DNA of 64,000 nt from Motacilla alba alba. Its lineage: Eukaryota; Chordata; Aves; Passeriformes; Motacillidae. This document shows positions 23,474 to 35,869 of the stretch, one piece after another; the first letter of the stretch is position 1; each line of letters begins with the position of its first letter. Both the position numbers and the translations under genes were made by a program. The stretch covers positions 1,364,001 to 1,428,000 of the forward strand of contig NC_052045.1 of the NCBI RefSeq assembly GCF_015832195.1, given 5' to 3'. A model generated the notes under the pieces. The model did no database searches, had not been told where the DNA came from, and worked only from the letters and a program-made list of their open reading frames with translations.

Positions 23474-26083
23474 TAAGCTGTGACCTGCTGCACTGCCCCT
23501 GCTCTGTCCACTCCCAAACAGCCTCACCCCCCATTTGTCTGCACCCCATGGAATCAGTGCTGCCCACCCAGAGAAGACTCACAGACAGAACATGGATTTC
23601 CTGGCACTCCTCAACCCTCTTTCTTCAAGTCCAGCTGCCTTACATAACTTCAGGGAAAACAGACTGACAAAAGAGAACAGAATCCCAAAATAACCACCAT
23701 GACACAGCCTTCTTTTTAAACATTAACTTCTAATAACTCTGTGCACTATGGCAAACATTAATCTTGTTCTCTGAAACCTATTTTTCGGAAATATGTTTAT
23801 ATCCAGGCTGAAACTCGGTATAAACTTAAGCTGGCTGCAATTGAAAAAAAATTAATTAAAGCCAAAAAATGGAGTCTCAGAAATACTGCATCAGCCTTTG
23901 TAATGAGAGCAAAGTGGCTGAAAGATTCTGCAAGCTGTATCTGATCCAGTTTGAATTTATTGGCAGAATCTTACAGTCAAGAGACTAAGCTACTTTAGAA
24001 TATAGAATTAAATGGTTGGTTTTATTTAATATCCACATAATACTACTTTGAAAAGAAATCCTTTATTCTATTGCCACTAGAACAAGGGAAATGTAGATTT
24101 TTCTCTACTGCCTGTCAAGGGTTTTTTTTTTTCTTTTTTTCTTACGTACATGTGCTGTGTGAAATTCAGCAATTTCATTTCACAGGGTGTCTTTGGCATT
24201 AGCCACAGTGTAATGGAACTGGAACTACTGAAGTTCATCTGATTTCACACCTAACCCATGCAGCCTCACAAATTAGACATCACCTCAATAAAAAGAGGCG
24301 TAAATTGCCCAAGTTTTTCTGGAAACAAAGCTCATATTCCCTGGAGCTTCCTGATCAAGACAAGGCTGCCAATGAACCCAGCTTGTGTGTATGCTTTGTG
24401 GTAAAATGTCCACATAGAACCATAAGATTTTTATGTTGTTTGAGAGGTTTCTGGGTCAAGCTGTGGTTTGGAGTTTTTTTTGTTTCTCCTCAGAAAACAC
24501 TGTATAATGATGGCATTGCAAAACCATATTTCATGCACAACTTCTGTCTCAATATTGTGGAAAAGCAACATTGAGACTTTCAAATGAGGAACAAGAGCTT
24601 CCATTCATCAACAAATGTGAAGAAACAGATTTGGAGGAACTACAGAGGAGTGATGACTAAAACCAGCAGCTTTAAAAGCTTCACAGCTTCATCTAGAGCA
24701 CCACTGCACTCTGCATTTTGTGACCCTGACCTCATGCTCCTACCAACTGCTGCCACAAACCCCAAACCATTCCCACCTGGTTTTTTGTTCACTTTGCAGC
24801 CTTCCCCAGCTCTAAAGATACATCCACTGTCCCTGCTCCTGAATCCTTGTGCTCTGTGCCTCGCCCAGAAATGCAGCTCCCAGCAGGGGCTCCATCCCTG
24901 GGCAGGGTTCTGCAGGGCTGCAGGAGCACAGAGGCTGAAAGCTCATCCCCACTGGAAGCAAACAACTCCTCCTTGCTCAGCTGCCCGTGGTGGCTCAGCC
25001 CTTCAAGCTCAACAGAGAAACCCTCCAATGATTCCTGTTTATTTCAGGTAAAATGCTCTGCGTAGTCTGGCATCATAAAACCAGAACTGATTTGAAGGAA
25101 ACAGAGGTTCTGGCAGAAAACTGGAAGGAGGCAGCTCTGCACTGCTCATCTCTTGTTGATGATGGAGAATTTGGCAGTGTGTTTCTGGAACAGGAGAAGC
25201 AGGGGAATGAATTCTGTCACAGCCACTCTGGCTGCTGAAGGAGCTTCAGAAGGCAGCTTGGGGCAGGGGGGCAAAGCCCCAAAACACACAGAGCACTTTT
25301 CACCGTGAGGATGAAAGAGAAGAGCATCCAGGGCCATCAGAACATATTAATGTAAAGGAAAGATGTCTCGGGGGGAGCTCTGCTAGAAGGATGTTCACTG
25401 CATATATCTTTAATTACAAGCTGGAGTACATTTTATCCTTTAGCCACAATTTATATTCCTTTTATCACCTCCGTTGTGAAACACCAACGTGCTTTCCCAC
25501 TTTCATGTAGAATCCACACCATTAGACACCCAGCGCTGTCATTCCCTTCCTCTGCAACTCCCTTTTCCCTGAGCAGTCAATCACACCAGCAGACACAGAG
25601 AGGTGCAGCCTGATGCACAGCTCACCTCTGCCATTTCACACCTGCAAAGACAACTTCCAGGAGAAAGAATCATACATCAGTAGGTAGGGGGAGAAAGAAA
25701 AGAAAAAAGAGAAGGAAGTGTATTTATTCTCTTACATCTCTTAAGATGCACATCTTACTCCCCTCACTTGTTTCAGCCTTCATTTCTGCCTGCAAGAGAG
25801 AGCAGCTTCACTTCATCACCCACCCAAGGCAAAAGCAGCAAGTTCTTTATTTCAGCACCTTTTGGTGGCTCCCAGCAGCCACTGTTTGCCCTGGCAGCCT
25901 GCTCAGTGACAAGAATCCCCCAAGAAATGTCACAGAACCCATTGTGACATTCCTGCTCTGTCCTGGAGCGCAAGCAGCTCCAGCAGCCAGGAATTATGGA
26001 TGCATGCAGTGGTTACCCACCAGAGCCTCCCTCTTTTACAACAGAAGGTAACAGCACATCCTCCTCCTGAAAAGCTGATCCTC
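23474..26083. other. Non-coding stretch, no gene recognised
   Basis: Unique-looking sequence. AT-rich from 23640 to 24320 and CAG/CTG-rich around 24700-25300. The longest frame, 155 codons at 24584-25051 (+), overlaps other open frames and is not recognised. A 10-nt T run starts at 24122. Confidence 0.6.
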
Positions 26084-26137
26084 TATTTGTATCAGTATTT
26101 TTATTTGTATCAGTATTTTTATTTGTATCAGTGTTTT
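26084..26137. repeat. 18-bp tandem repeat, 3 copies
   Basis: Three adjacent units of the form TATTTGTATCAGTATTTT start at 26084, 26102 and 26120; the third differs by one base (GTGTTT). Confidence 0.93.
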
Positions 26138-26848
26138 TCTCTTCTAAATCACAAAGAGAGGAACTTCACAGCAATGGAAAATAACATTCTGGATAAAGAT
26201 CCAGTGTCACTTTGAGACTTGAAACTCTGCATTCCATGCAAACAAAGTTTAGTTTCTCTCAATTTGCAATCAACTATTTAAACTGATACTGAAGCACATT
26301 GATGAATTTAATTAGGCAGACAGCTTACAGCCTGAAGTTATTAGAAGCACACACTTTCATGCCCTAGGTGACATATTCACTGTTTTTATTACCATTGTAT
26401 GATAATTTCTTTTTTCTATTTTTTGTACAAAGCTCTCTCTGGACTAAGTAATTGGTAGTTGTTCATGCATGTTTTAATAGCCTCTGAAAAAAGGTTTCCC
26501 AACAAATGCTATCTAGTAGGAAAGACTACTTGAACTGCATTTATTCCTATGGCAGATTTCCCTCGTTGGCCAATTAATTACAAAGCATGAGAATCTTCTT
26601 GAAGTCACTTGGAAAAAGAAACAAAATCAACACATAACCTACAACTTATGGTTCATTGTTCCTATCTTGAACTGGCCCGACTCCGTTTACACAGAACTGC
26701 TAAAAACTTGGTATTTAATATTTCTGGCACAAGACATCAAAAGCAGCACACCAGGCTCCATTTCTACCTGCTGACCTCCCCCTTTCATCCACCGTGGGTC
26801 ACAGAATTAAAGCAGTGTCACAGGAGGGTCACACAGTGTGCCTGGGAG
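26138..26848. other. AT-rich unique sequence, possible conserved element
   Basis: No gene recognised. The block 26220-26590 is AT-rich and free of visible repeats. It contains homeodomain-type TAATTA cores (TTTAATTAGG near 26307-26316 and TTAATTA at 26574-26580), which makes it a candidate conserved non-coding element; sequence alone cannot show conservation. Confidence 0.4.
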
Positions 26849-27713
26849 CAGTTTATATTGTTCTGCACGTGCAGTTTGCATTGTTCTGGACGTGCAGTTT
26901 GCATTGCTCTGTACGTGCAGTTTGCATTGTTCTGGATGTGCAGTTTATATTGTTCTGTATGTGCAGTTTATATTGTTCTGTATGTGCAGTTTGCATTGTT
27001 CTGTACGTGCAGTTTGCATTGTGCATGTGCAGTTTATATTTTTCTCTGGGAGCAGTTTATAGTGTTCTGTATATGCAGTTTACATTGTTCTATATGTGCA
27101 GTTTATACTGTCTGTACATGCAGTTTACATTGTTCCATATCTGCTGTTTATATTGTTCTGTGTGTGCAGGTTAAATTGTTCTGTATATGTACTTTATACC
27201 CTTCTATATGTGCAGCTTATATTTTTCTGTACGTGCAGTTTATACTGTCTGTATGTGCAGTTTACATTGTCCTGTATATCCAGTTTATATTCTATATGTG
27301 CTGTTTATATTGTTCTGTGTCTGCAGTTTATATTGTTCTGTATATTCATGTTATACTGTTCTGTATGTGCAGTTTACATTGCTCTATATGTGATTAAATT
27401 GTTCTATATGTGCAGTTTACATTGCTCTATATGTGACGTTGACATTATTTTATATGTGATGTTTACATTGTTTTATATGTGATGTTTACACTGCTCTATA
27501 TGTACCGTTTACATTGTTCTATATGTGACATTTACATTGTTCTGTGTGCACAGTTTACATTGCTCTGTATGTGATGTTTACATTGCTCTGTATGTGATGT
27601 TTATATTGTTCTGTATGTGCTGTTTATATTGTTCTATATGTGCTGTTTATGTTGTTCTGTATGTGATGTTTACATTGCTCTGTATGTGATGTTTATGTTC
27701 TGTGTGTGCTGGG
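26849..27713. repeat. Minisatellite of 23-bp units, ~37 copies
   Basis: The array is about 865 bp. Each unit joins CAGTTTATATTGTTCTGTAT to a short GTG or CGT-type end, with variants such as TTTGCATTG, TTTACATTG and GTGATGTTT. The first two units start at 26849 and 26872. The right-hand third is dominated by the GTGATGTTTACATTG form, so the array has diverged along its length. Because 23 is not a multiple of 3, each frame cycles through all three readings; the lack of stops then yields long Cys- and aromatic-rich ORFs in all three plus frames (such as 26609-27397), which are products of the repeat. Confidence 0.96.
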
Positions 27714-27797
27714 CTCACAGAAACCCCAACTGCCAGAGGAGGTTACAAACCAGCACAACAAATCAAACGGCATTCTCAGGAACTCACAGAGCTCTTG

Positions 27798-27914
27798 CAA
27801 CAACAACAACAACAACAAAAAAACCCCAAAAAACCAAAACCAACCAAACAAACAAAAACAAAAACCCCCAAAAGAACACCAAAAACAACCACCAAAAAAA
27901 CCCCCAAAAAACCA
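27798..27914 (+). repeat. A/C-only low-complexity tract
   Basis: About 117 nt of only A and C on the plus strand, except for one G at 27874. It begins as (CAA)n and continues as A runs broken by C, CC or CCCCC. It sits between the 23-bp and 24-bp arrays. Confidence 0.95.
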
Positions 27915-27980
27915 TCAGTGACTGCAGTGCAAACACAAAGTGTTTTGGGAATAGAGCACAGCACTCGACTGGGATGCAGG

Positions 27981-28250
27981 GAGCCCCTTCCTGCTGGATG
28001 GCTGGAGCCCCTTCCTGCTGGATGGCTGGAGCCCCTTCCTGCTGGATGGCTGGAGCCCCTTCCTGCTGGATGGCTGGAGCCCCTTCCTGCTGGATGGCTG
28101 GAGCCCCTTTCTGCTGGATGGCTGGAGCCCCTTTCTGCTGGATGGCTGGAGCCCCTTCCTGCTGGATGGCTGGAGCCCCTTTCTGCTGGATGGCTGGAGC
28201 CCCTTTCTGCTGGATGGCTGGAGCCCCTTTCTGCTGGATGGCTGGAGCCA
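27981..28250. repeat. Minisatellite of 24-bp units, 11 copies
   Basis: Eleven nearly identical 24-bp units, each containing GAGCCCCTTCCTGCTGGATG, with GAGCC starting at 27981, 28005 and so on up to 28245. The only regular variation is C or T in CTTCCTG/CTTTCTG. As 24 is divisible by 3, an 8-residue peptide repeats in each frame (APSCWMAG on plus, APAIQQ(K/E)G on minus). The homogeneity suggests recent expansion. Confidence 0.97.
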
Positions 28251-31200
28251 CGCGCTCTGCCATGGCAGCTCTGCTGAACTCTCCCACTGGCAGTTTCTGC
28301 ACACAGATGTCACAGAAACCATGGCAAGGAATCAGGCGCAGCAAGAGCCTTTAGAGCTGACCCCAGCCCTGCAGGGTCAGACAAGCCAGGTGCCACTGCA
28401 GCCACCAGGGCTGGCACTGTCAGTGCAGGCCTTCAACCCCTGTCACCGCCTTTGGTAATGTGGGAGTGGAATTGGCAGCAGCGTGTGAAGTTCAGGCTTT
28501 ACAGCAACGCCAGGCACTGCATGCACAGGGAACAATTCTCCATTTGTGCAGCCCAGCAGAGGGTTCTGCGTCCCTGCTGTTTAGTTCTACCCCAACACCC
28601 CATAAATTCTGCAGCTGCCAGGGTCGGGGTGAGGAGCAGAGCACCAGAGAAAGTGCTCAGCAACCCAACAGCCATCAGAGGCATTTGGTTTGGATTAGCC
28701 ACAATTCCAATCCACCTGCAAAACCAGAATTCAGACCTGTAGAACTGTAATGAAAATGTTCCAAGACACAAGCACAAGCACCCAAGAAATGACAACAGGA
28801 CATGAATCCAAGCATGATTTGTGATTTTGCTCTACTTGTGAACAGCATTTCTTTTGGTCCGTGCTCTTTGTGGAGCTTTCTGGAACTCCTCAAGGAGAGA
28901 CTGCTTCTAAAAAGAGAAAATTAATACCTATTCTTAAATTACAATACACTACTATAAAGTAGTTTGTTGAAATTTAAGGATGTGGAAAAGATAGCACTAT
29001 ATTAATACAACAAACTTAGCAAACCAAGACAGAAAAAAATCATTGGTGAAAACTCACTTGCACTTTCATGTTTCAGCAGCACTAACAATTGATGAGCAAC
29101 TTTAGGATGGCCCTAAGGGGGAAGAAAGTGCCAGTTGTGCAGAGCTTTTCTGGCTGTGTGTGCTGTGACACTGCCTGGCCTGACACAGCATCAGGAGAAG
29201 GTTTCCAGCAGGAATTCACAGGATACACCCATAAAACACAGGCTTGGACTAAATGTCCTGTCCCAACCTATTGCTTCTCATTCCAGGGCCTACAGAAACA
29301 ATACCCAGAGCTTAACAAGCTGTTTCCAAAAACCCAACAAGCTAAAACACGAGGAGTGACCCAAGTGAAGCTGAAAATAGGGAATTAAATGCCTGTTTGA
29401 GTATGGCAGTCAATCAAGATCATGGAAATAGGCAACTTTCTAAGCATGACTGCCCTCTTTCTTGTCCTTTTCTTCTGTGACTGTGGTGAAATTCTGAAAT
29501 AATCTGTTTGTTTTCTGGTGCAAACAGATGTGGTTGCATTCATTTTACTTCCCCATCCTGTTCAATTAATCTATTCTGCCCCTGAATTTTTAGCAGCACA
29601 TTTTTTCCTGCTCAGCACAGAAAGCACAGAAGCTTCAGGGATGAGTGGAAAAGAATGTTAGTTTGTTATGGTTTTTTGAAGTTAATAATTCTATTTCTTC
29701 AGTAACAAACAAAGCAGCGCTCAGGAAAATTAGTAAAGGAAACATCCCAGAAATAAATGAAATAAATTAGTCTAGAAGAGGTTGACACTGTCAGTGAGCT
29801 TAAACAAATGGCAGCAGTTAATCCCAGGAAATCAGTCCTTTTCCATGGGCACCATGAAGAGCACGCAGAACATGCTGCTGGAGACTGTTCCCTTGACAAT
29901 GCACTCCAAAATCATATATCAGAGATAATACTGTTATTATGAAATTTTTTATCAACAACTAAAAATCAATAATCTGTGATCACTCAAGCTTGCTGTAATG
30001 TGAGTCATACAGTATATCAGAGGAGAAAATCTATAGTAAACTTTGCAGTATTATGATTATTTTTGGAAGGAGAAAAGGATATAAATGATAACTGAAATAG
30101 TTTCCAACTCTAAACCAGAAAGTGATGCACAGTTTGCTGATAAAGGTACCCAAAAAATTGTCCCTGGTGCCTGAAAAACTACACTGGGTGTAAATCCATC
30201 AAATAATGAGTCAGACTGGCTCCTTTCTGTGTGCAGGCAGTGCTGTGGGTCTTCTCCCCTGGGGATTTCCAGGGTCTATCTCCCACCCAACAGGGTTAAC
30301 TCTGATCTGAAGAGAACATTCTGGATTCCCAGGCCAGCAGCACCCAGATCTCTGCAGATGTGCTGCCCAGGGCAGAGCTGCTCCCTGCAGAGCACCCAGC
30401 TCATTCCAGCTGGGACGAGGCTGCACTTGGCCCTTGGTTCCCCCTGGAGAACAAAGCCTGGCTCTAATCCTGTTCATCCTGGGAATCCAAGTCTCTTCTC
30501 AGAGCAGCACACAACCCATAGGAAGGCTCAGAACTGCCACAAATACTCACCATAAACCACAGAAACACAATGTAGGCTCTCCCTGAAAGAAACAAACCCA
30601 AAACATTGTCCAGCCTGAACACTGTCTGAGGTTCAACACATAATAAAGCCAATTATCCTGCCATGACTAACACTTGCATTTTGCCATGGATTTGTTCTTC
30701 CTATTTCACACAGGGCCTTACTGTACCCTTTTAAATCTGTATTTCTCCACTCCTCAGTGGAGACCGTGGAAGTGGACAAAGGCTCAGGATGTGTCCCAGT
30801 GTGTCTGGGGTTTTTGCACGGGACAGGACGGGACTGCTGGGGTTCACTCCTGGAGCTTTTACTGCAGCATCAGCCTCATGACACGGCTGAGACACAGGGA
30901 GATGGCCAAGCTCACACACAGCCAGCAGCAGCCAAAGATTTCTTTGTTACGCAGCATTTAAAAAACTTTCTAGCCACTAGCACCCACTAGCACATTGCTA
31001 GAGCCTACAGAGAGTTGTTCTAAAAGCACAGGTACTGCTGCCTCGCACCATGCTGGCATGTCTGCCTTCTGCTACAGCACACAATACACCATTATCCAGC
31101 TTCAAACCTTCCACTCTCTTGCTCAGCATATTTGCCTTCAGTCCTGAGATCTACCTTAGCCAAGCCCAAGACTCCAGCTCTTGTTTCATGCCCTTGCTTG

Positions 31201-34200
31201 CTGTACCCCTGTAACTTTTTCTGCCTGCAGACTTTGCAGCTGCAGCTAGCTCAGAGTTTTCTGCTCTTCCTGCTTTTACAGCTGTCAGGAAATCCTTTTA
31301 GCTGCACAATTTCCCACATCCCACCACTGGGGATGGGCTGCCTGCCCCAGGGGAGCTCCTGGGGTCCATCCCAGCTGCTCAGGGCACAGCATCCCTGGTG
31401 CCCCTGCCCAGGCAGAGCAGCACTGCCCCACACCTCACCAAACACTCAGTGTGTGGGATCCTCAGCAAAGGAACACTTCCAAGTTAAAAACAAAAAAAAA
31501 AATTAAAAATTCTGGCAGCTAAGAGCTGCTTTTTAAGCGTTAATGAGTATGTTAATGACCCAAACCAAAATGAAGAAACCCATAACCCTAGACACTCATT
31601 AATTCTGTACAAAATATATTGGCCAGAAATCATTAATGTTGTGAGACGCTTCTGTAACTGGAGCGGTTTTAATCAACTCTCAAATCTTCTGTAATTATAC
31701 ACTCATGGCACAGGTTACTTTATTTATTTGGATTTCAACTGCATAAAAGAAGTACCCACCTCAGATGCTGGGTTATTACTGGAACAACAAATTACTACAG
31801 AGCTGAAACATCACTTCACTGACAAGGTAAGCCTAACTTCTAATGGACATGGATTCCATGCATCTGGAATACTCAGCTCTTTCCACAGCACAGTCCCCTC
31901 CAGAACACTGACACAGGCCTGGAAAGGCCCCAAAATCGGGTTCAGGGTGTTAGATGAGTTCTGTAATCCCTTGCACTCTCAGTGCTCATAAGAAGGTGTT
32001 CAGGTTTAAAAATCAGGGTAAGAAATCTTTGCCTGTCCATTTCCCCCCTCTGAACATTCCAGGTCACAGCTGTCTGTGTGAAACAAGAACGTTTTCCTTG
32101 AGATTTGCCTGAGCCATTCCCTGCCCCGTCCCCACTCCTGCCCTCTTGGATCCAGTAAAGCTCTGAGTTCAAGACAGGCTCTGGTCTGGATAACACACTA
32201 ACAGAGCTGTTAGGCTAAAATCAAATTGCAAAGCAAAATCAATGCAACTTTTAGTTCTTGGTGCAGATCCAGAAGTCTAACCAAGGAGAGATCTGGCTGG
32301 CAGGATTCTGGCTCGCTCTCCTGATCTCAACACAGCCTTTTGAGAGACGTGAACTGAAGAGGAAAAAAATCATCTCTGTAACTGTGAAGTGAACTGAATT
32401 TTCTCTGAAGTCACTGAGTCCATGTGAGATGTTGAAAGATGGTAGCTTCTCTTTCACAGTTTTAAACATGGAACTCACTTAAAAAGGCACATTAAAAAAA
32501 GGAAAACGTTACTATTAACATGCAAATCTGCAGCTTCAGAACTCCCAGGAAGGTAATGAAAACTCCCCTCTAATCATGCACAGCAACCCCAATTCAGGGG
32601 AAGTCAGGGATCTCGTTATCTCATTATTTGCATGCTGCAGATGAGGTTCCCCTCCCTGGCAGCCCACAGGAACCTGGGCCCCTTCACAGAAAGGAGAATT
32701 TTGATATTGATGACTGACAGCTATGGTTCTTGTCCAAACCACGAGCAAACACCCTGGCCCTCCTTGCAAGAGAATGCTTTTCTGACAGAATGCCTCTTTG
32801 AGAGGGAAGAGGATGGCTTCTTGGGGGAGACCTCCTTCTCATCGTTCTTCTTTTAGCTCCCCATGTGACAAACCAGGAGCAGGGATTTTTTTTACAAGGA
32901 CTGATCCTAACAAACACTCGAGGAAAACGAAATCACGGAATTTAAATTCAGTTGGTCCAGTAAATACAGGCTTTGGGGAGATACCCATCACTTCTGTCAG
33001 TTTGTCCCTCCAGGATAAATGCTAAATATCAGCGTTAAGAGAGACAGAGACAAACCCCAAGACATAACCAGAGCTTTCCAGCCCAGCATTTCCCCAAGGA
33101 AAAAGTCAAGGTCTTCCGTAATTGCTGTAATTGTTTTTGATGTTGGGTAAGTTAAGTGATATAAACAGGACACAAAAATGTTGCATTTCAGTAGAAAAAA
33201 AATTCTCAGTGCGTGCCCTCCAGAAACAGAGCTGTGTTTCCAGCAGTCAGTCCTTCAGAAAGTGCTTGCTTGTTTTTCTCTCCAAAGGAGCATTTCCAAG
33301 GATGAGTTTGAAGCTGAAGCAGCACCTGGGCTGCAGAACGGAAGGATGGGCAGAGCATGAAGGGAGAAATCACCCTAAAAACACCTGAAAACACTCATCT
33401 AAGAAAAACATGCACTTTTCAGCATTTGGCTGACATTTGACATTTCTTTCTAGAAGCATCCTAAGGCAGGTGAGGTTTTTGTTCTGTGTCCAAAATTCTT
33501 GGCCTCAAAAAAAGGGGATAAATTGAAGGCAATGTGGGGAATGTGCAGCAATTAAAACCAAAACATAACCCTTGAAAGTAATCCAGTTTGGAAAAAAAAG
33601 AGACTAAGCTGACAAAATATTCATATTTTATAGCAAAGCTGAGTCTGCACAACCTCTGCTTGTGACACAACCCCAGGCTGGTGGAGGCCACTCCACACAG
33701 AGCCTGAACACACTCAGCTCAGAGGGTAACATCCACAGCAGGGCTCATCTGATTTAAATGTTTAAATATTGGGATATTTTAGTATTTTAACAGCGGCAGC
33801 CACCCTCAGCAGCAGAGCCAGGAGCCCTGAGCTGTTTGTTTCCCATCACCAGCAGCACAGGCAGGCAGCACGAGCCCCACGTGAGAGTGTTTTCTCATCT
33901 CTGCCATTTGTCTGCCCCGAGTGACCTGCTGTGCATTATTTGTGCCTTGTTTCTTCCACAGCATTCCCTCTTCCTGACACGCTGTCCCAGCGTTTACCAG
34001 GCTGTCAGCTCTGACATCCCAGCTTTTTATAATAAGAGGAAGGGCAGGGAATGGGTTTCCTTGCAGACAAAGCTGAGGAATTACCAGCAAACCCTCTGCA
34101 CCCTCACAGCTTCTGAGAGTTTCTCTCAACTCCAGCACAGAGGCAGAGAACAGAACTGCTGCACAACAGCTGATGCTGCTTGTCTTTTTCAGGAGACAAC

Positions 34201-34903
34201 CCCTTGACCCACTGAGGCTTCTGTGTTCCAAAGAAACTCCAGAACTGTGCTAATAGGAATTTTAACTCCTTAGTGCCTCCCTCAAAGAGAACAGGGATGG
34301 TGCACACCCAGGAGAGGTGCCTGATGAGCCATGCCTTCTAAGGACACAGAAATAAAACCCTACAAAAATAATAATATAAAAAAAAAAATTGAATAAGTGG
34401 CATAAAGGACAAAGGCAGTGAATATGACAGAATCATCCAGGTCCTCTGTCAGCTTGCCACAATGAGTAGAAGGGCTTGGGGGAAACACAAATAAATTCAT
34501 TTCCAGGATACGTTATGGCACAGGGGCCGCGAATGTTGAAAATACACATTACTACCATTCAAAATATTCTAAATTTCTATAGCAATATTCAATATTTGAA
34601 TATTCAAAGTTTCTATATCAATTGCATGTAAAGATTGATGTGGCAGGATGCCATTCTAACTTCAGAATCCTGAAAGGCAAGAAAAGGTGGGAAGATCCTG
34701 CCAAAGTTTCTATTTAAGTGTGATAACCTTATATCACCAATTCTCTTCCTTTTGCCGCAAGTCAAAAAAAAACCCCAACCAAACCAGCCCAACCAAACAC
34801 AACCCCCCTGACACCTTCTGTGAAAAGATAAGGTTGTTCTTACTGCTTCAGTGTCTCTGAGTATGTGCCTGGCAGTGCACAGCCCCTGACTCAGCCCCTG
34901 GCA
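28251..34903. other. Long non-coding stretch, no gene recognised
   Basis: About 6.6 kb of unique-looking DNA with no recognised gene. GC-richer patches lie at about 28260-28700, 30200-30480 and 31300-31450; AT-rich sequence lies at 28900-29060, 29900-30130, 31490-31740 and 34340-34640. Frames of up to 141 codons (33806-34231, -) are overlapped by comparable frames on the other strand and have no domain signature. Confidence 0.6.
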
Positions 34904-35300
34904 TGCCTGCAGAGGCTGCCTGGAGCAGAGGCTGGGCACAGTTAAAGGATAAAGCAGGGATTTATTAAAAGGCCTTTAAAGGACACACCTTGGGCAGCAC
35001 AAGAGCCCGGCCAGGGCTCCACCCAGGATGGATTCTGAATCAGGAGTTCTCACATTTTTGTAAGTTTTGGTCCATTGTCCATATTCCATATTGGGGTTCA
35101 GTGTCCAATTGCAGCTCCAGGTTCTGCAGTCCCACCCTCCCAGGTTGCTCTCTCTCCTCCATCCCCTGCTGTTTGCACTCTTTGGGCTGAAGCTGCAGCG
35201 CTGTCCTTGGTTCTGGGCTGGAAAAGGATTGTTCTGTGGGGCTGAGCTGTGAGAGAGCTGCTGGCACTGTGTGTGGAGTGCAGAGTCAGGAATGTATGAA
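34904..35300 (-). mobile_element. LTR-like fragment of an endogenous retrovirus (minus)
   Basis: On the minus strand the right part of this segment ends in a polyadenylation signal (AATAAA, seen as TTTATT at 34961-34966), followed by a CCAGCCTCTGCTCCAG-type end stopping in CA at 34904. It is homologous, in opposite orientation, to 35870-36532. Matches include GGGCTCTTGTGCTGCCCAAG, AAATCCCTGCTT and, further 5', ACCAAGGAC and a CAGCCCAA..GCAAAC segment. The left limit near 35300 is uncertain. I see no gag, pol or env next to it, so it is a solo or broken LTR. The ERV assignment rests on resemblance to passerine LTRs known to me and on the polyadenylation layout. Confidence 0.6.
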
Positions 35301-35869
35301 AGCTCAGGCTGAAGCATCACTCCCAGCTCCTGTGGTCCCTCTGGCCAGCTCCAGCTGTGGGGTCTGAGGGGGCCCTGCTGGGCAGGACCTGCCCTGCCTG
35401 GGAGAGCCACGCTCACTTTGCTCCTCTCCCAAAGTGACTTCAATCTCCACTTCATGAATGTCTTCCCAGTGCTTCTCATTAACCTTCCTCCTGCACTGTC
35501 TTTCACAGTCAGTGCCTTGTTGATTCAGGGCCTGACCTGGCACACCGGTGTGCTCATGAATAACTTCTCCCCTGGGAGCAGCCAGCCTGCCTTCTGGACA
35601 GACTCTCCCAGAAGTGAAATTACTGACGTGGACGTGGTGAATGGGATGGGGGCTTTCTGTCTGTTCAGGCTCTTTCCTTTCTGACCTTCCGAGTCTGCTT
35701 CTGGCATCTTCTTCTTCATCCTCTCTTATTTTATTTGTGGCTTTCAGGCTTAGACCACAGTGAATAAATTATAAAGCATGATTGGGAAATATTGGAGGTG
35801 TGTCTGTGCTGTACTGCAAGTGAGGACATATTTATGATTATACAGTTATTGCAGGTTTTAACTTTATAT
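35301..35869. other. Spacer between the inverted LTR-like copies
   Basis: About 570 bp with no recognisable retroviral gene. The minus frame 34976-35506 runs partly through it but includes the LTR and is not treated as a gene. Parts of it may be more distant LTR sequence, because the outer limits of both copies are uncertain. Confidence 0.4.

Noticed and set aside
26609..27397. 262-codon plus-strand ORF rich in Cys, Phe, Leu and Tyr
   Set aside because: Nearly all of it is the 23-bp minisatellite read through its three phases; neighbouring frames are also open.
27617..28354. 245-codon plus-strand ORF crossing two minisatellites
   Set aside because: Consists of the end of the 23-bp array, the A/C tract and the 24-bp array; minus-strand frames are open too.
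29230..29275. Possible degraded CR1 3' end (GCTTGGACTAAATGTCCTG)
   Set aside because: Only a short resemblance with no flanking CR1 words.
31320..31450. GC-rich patch with CR1-like words (CAGCTGCTCAGGGCACAG)
   Set aside because: Word order and 3' end do not match the clear CR1 copies; could be an old fragment but not supportable by eye.
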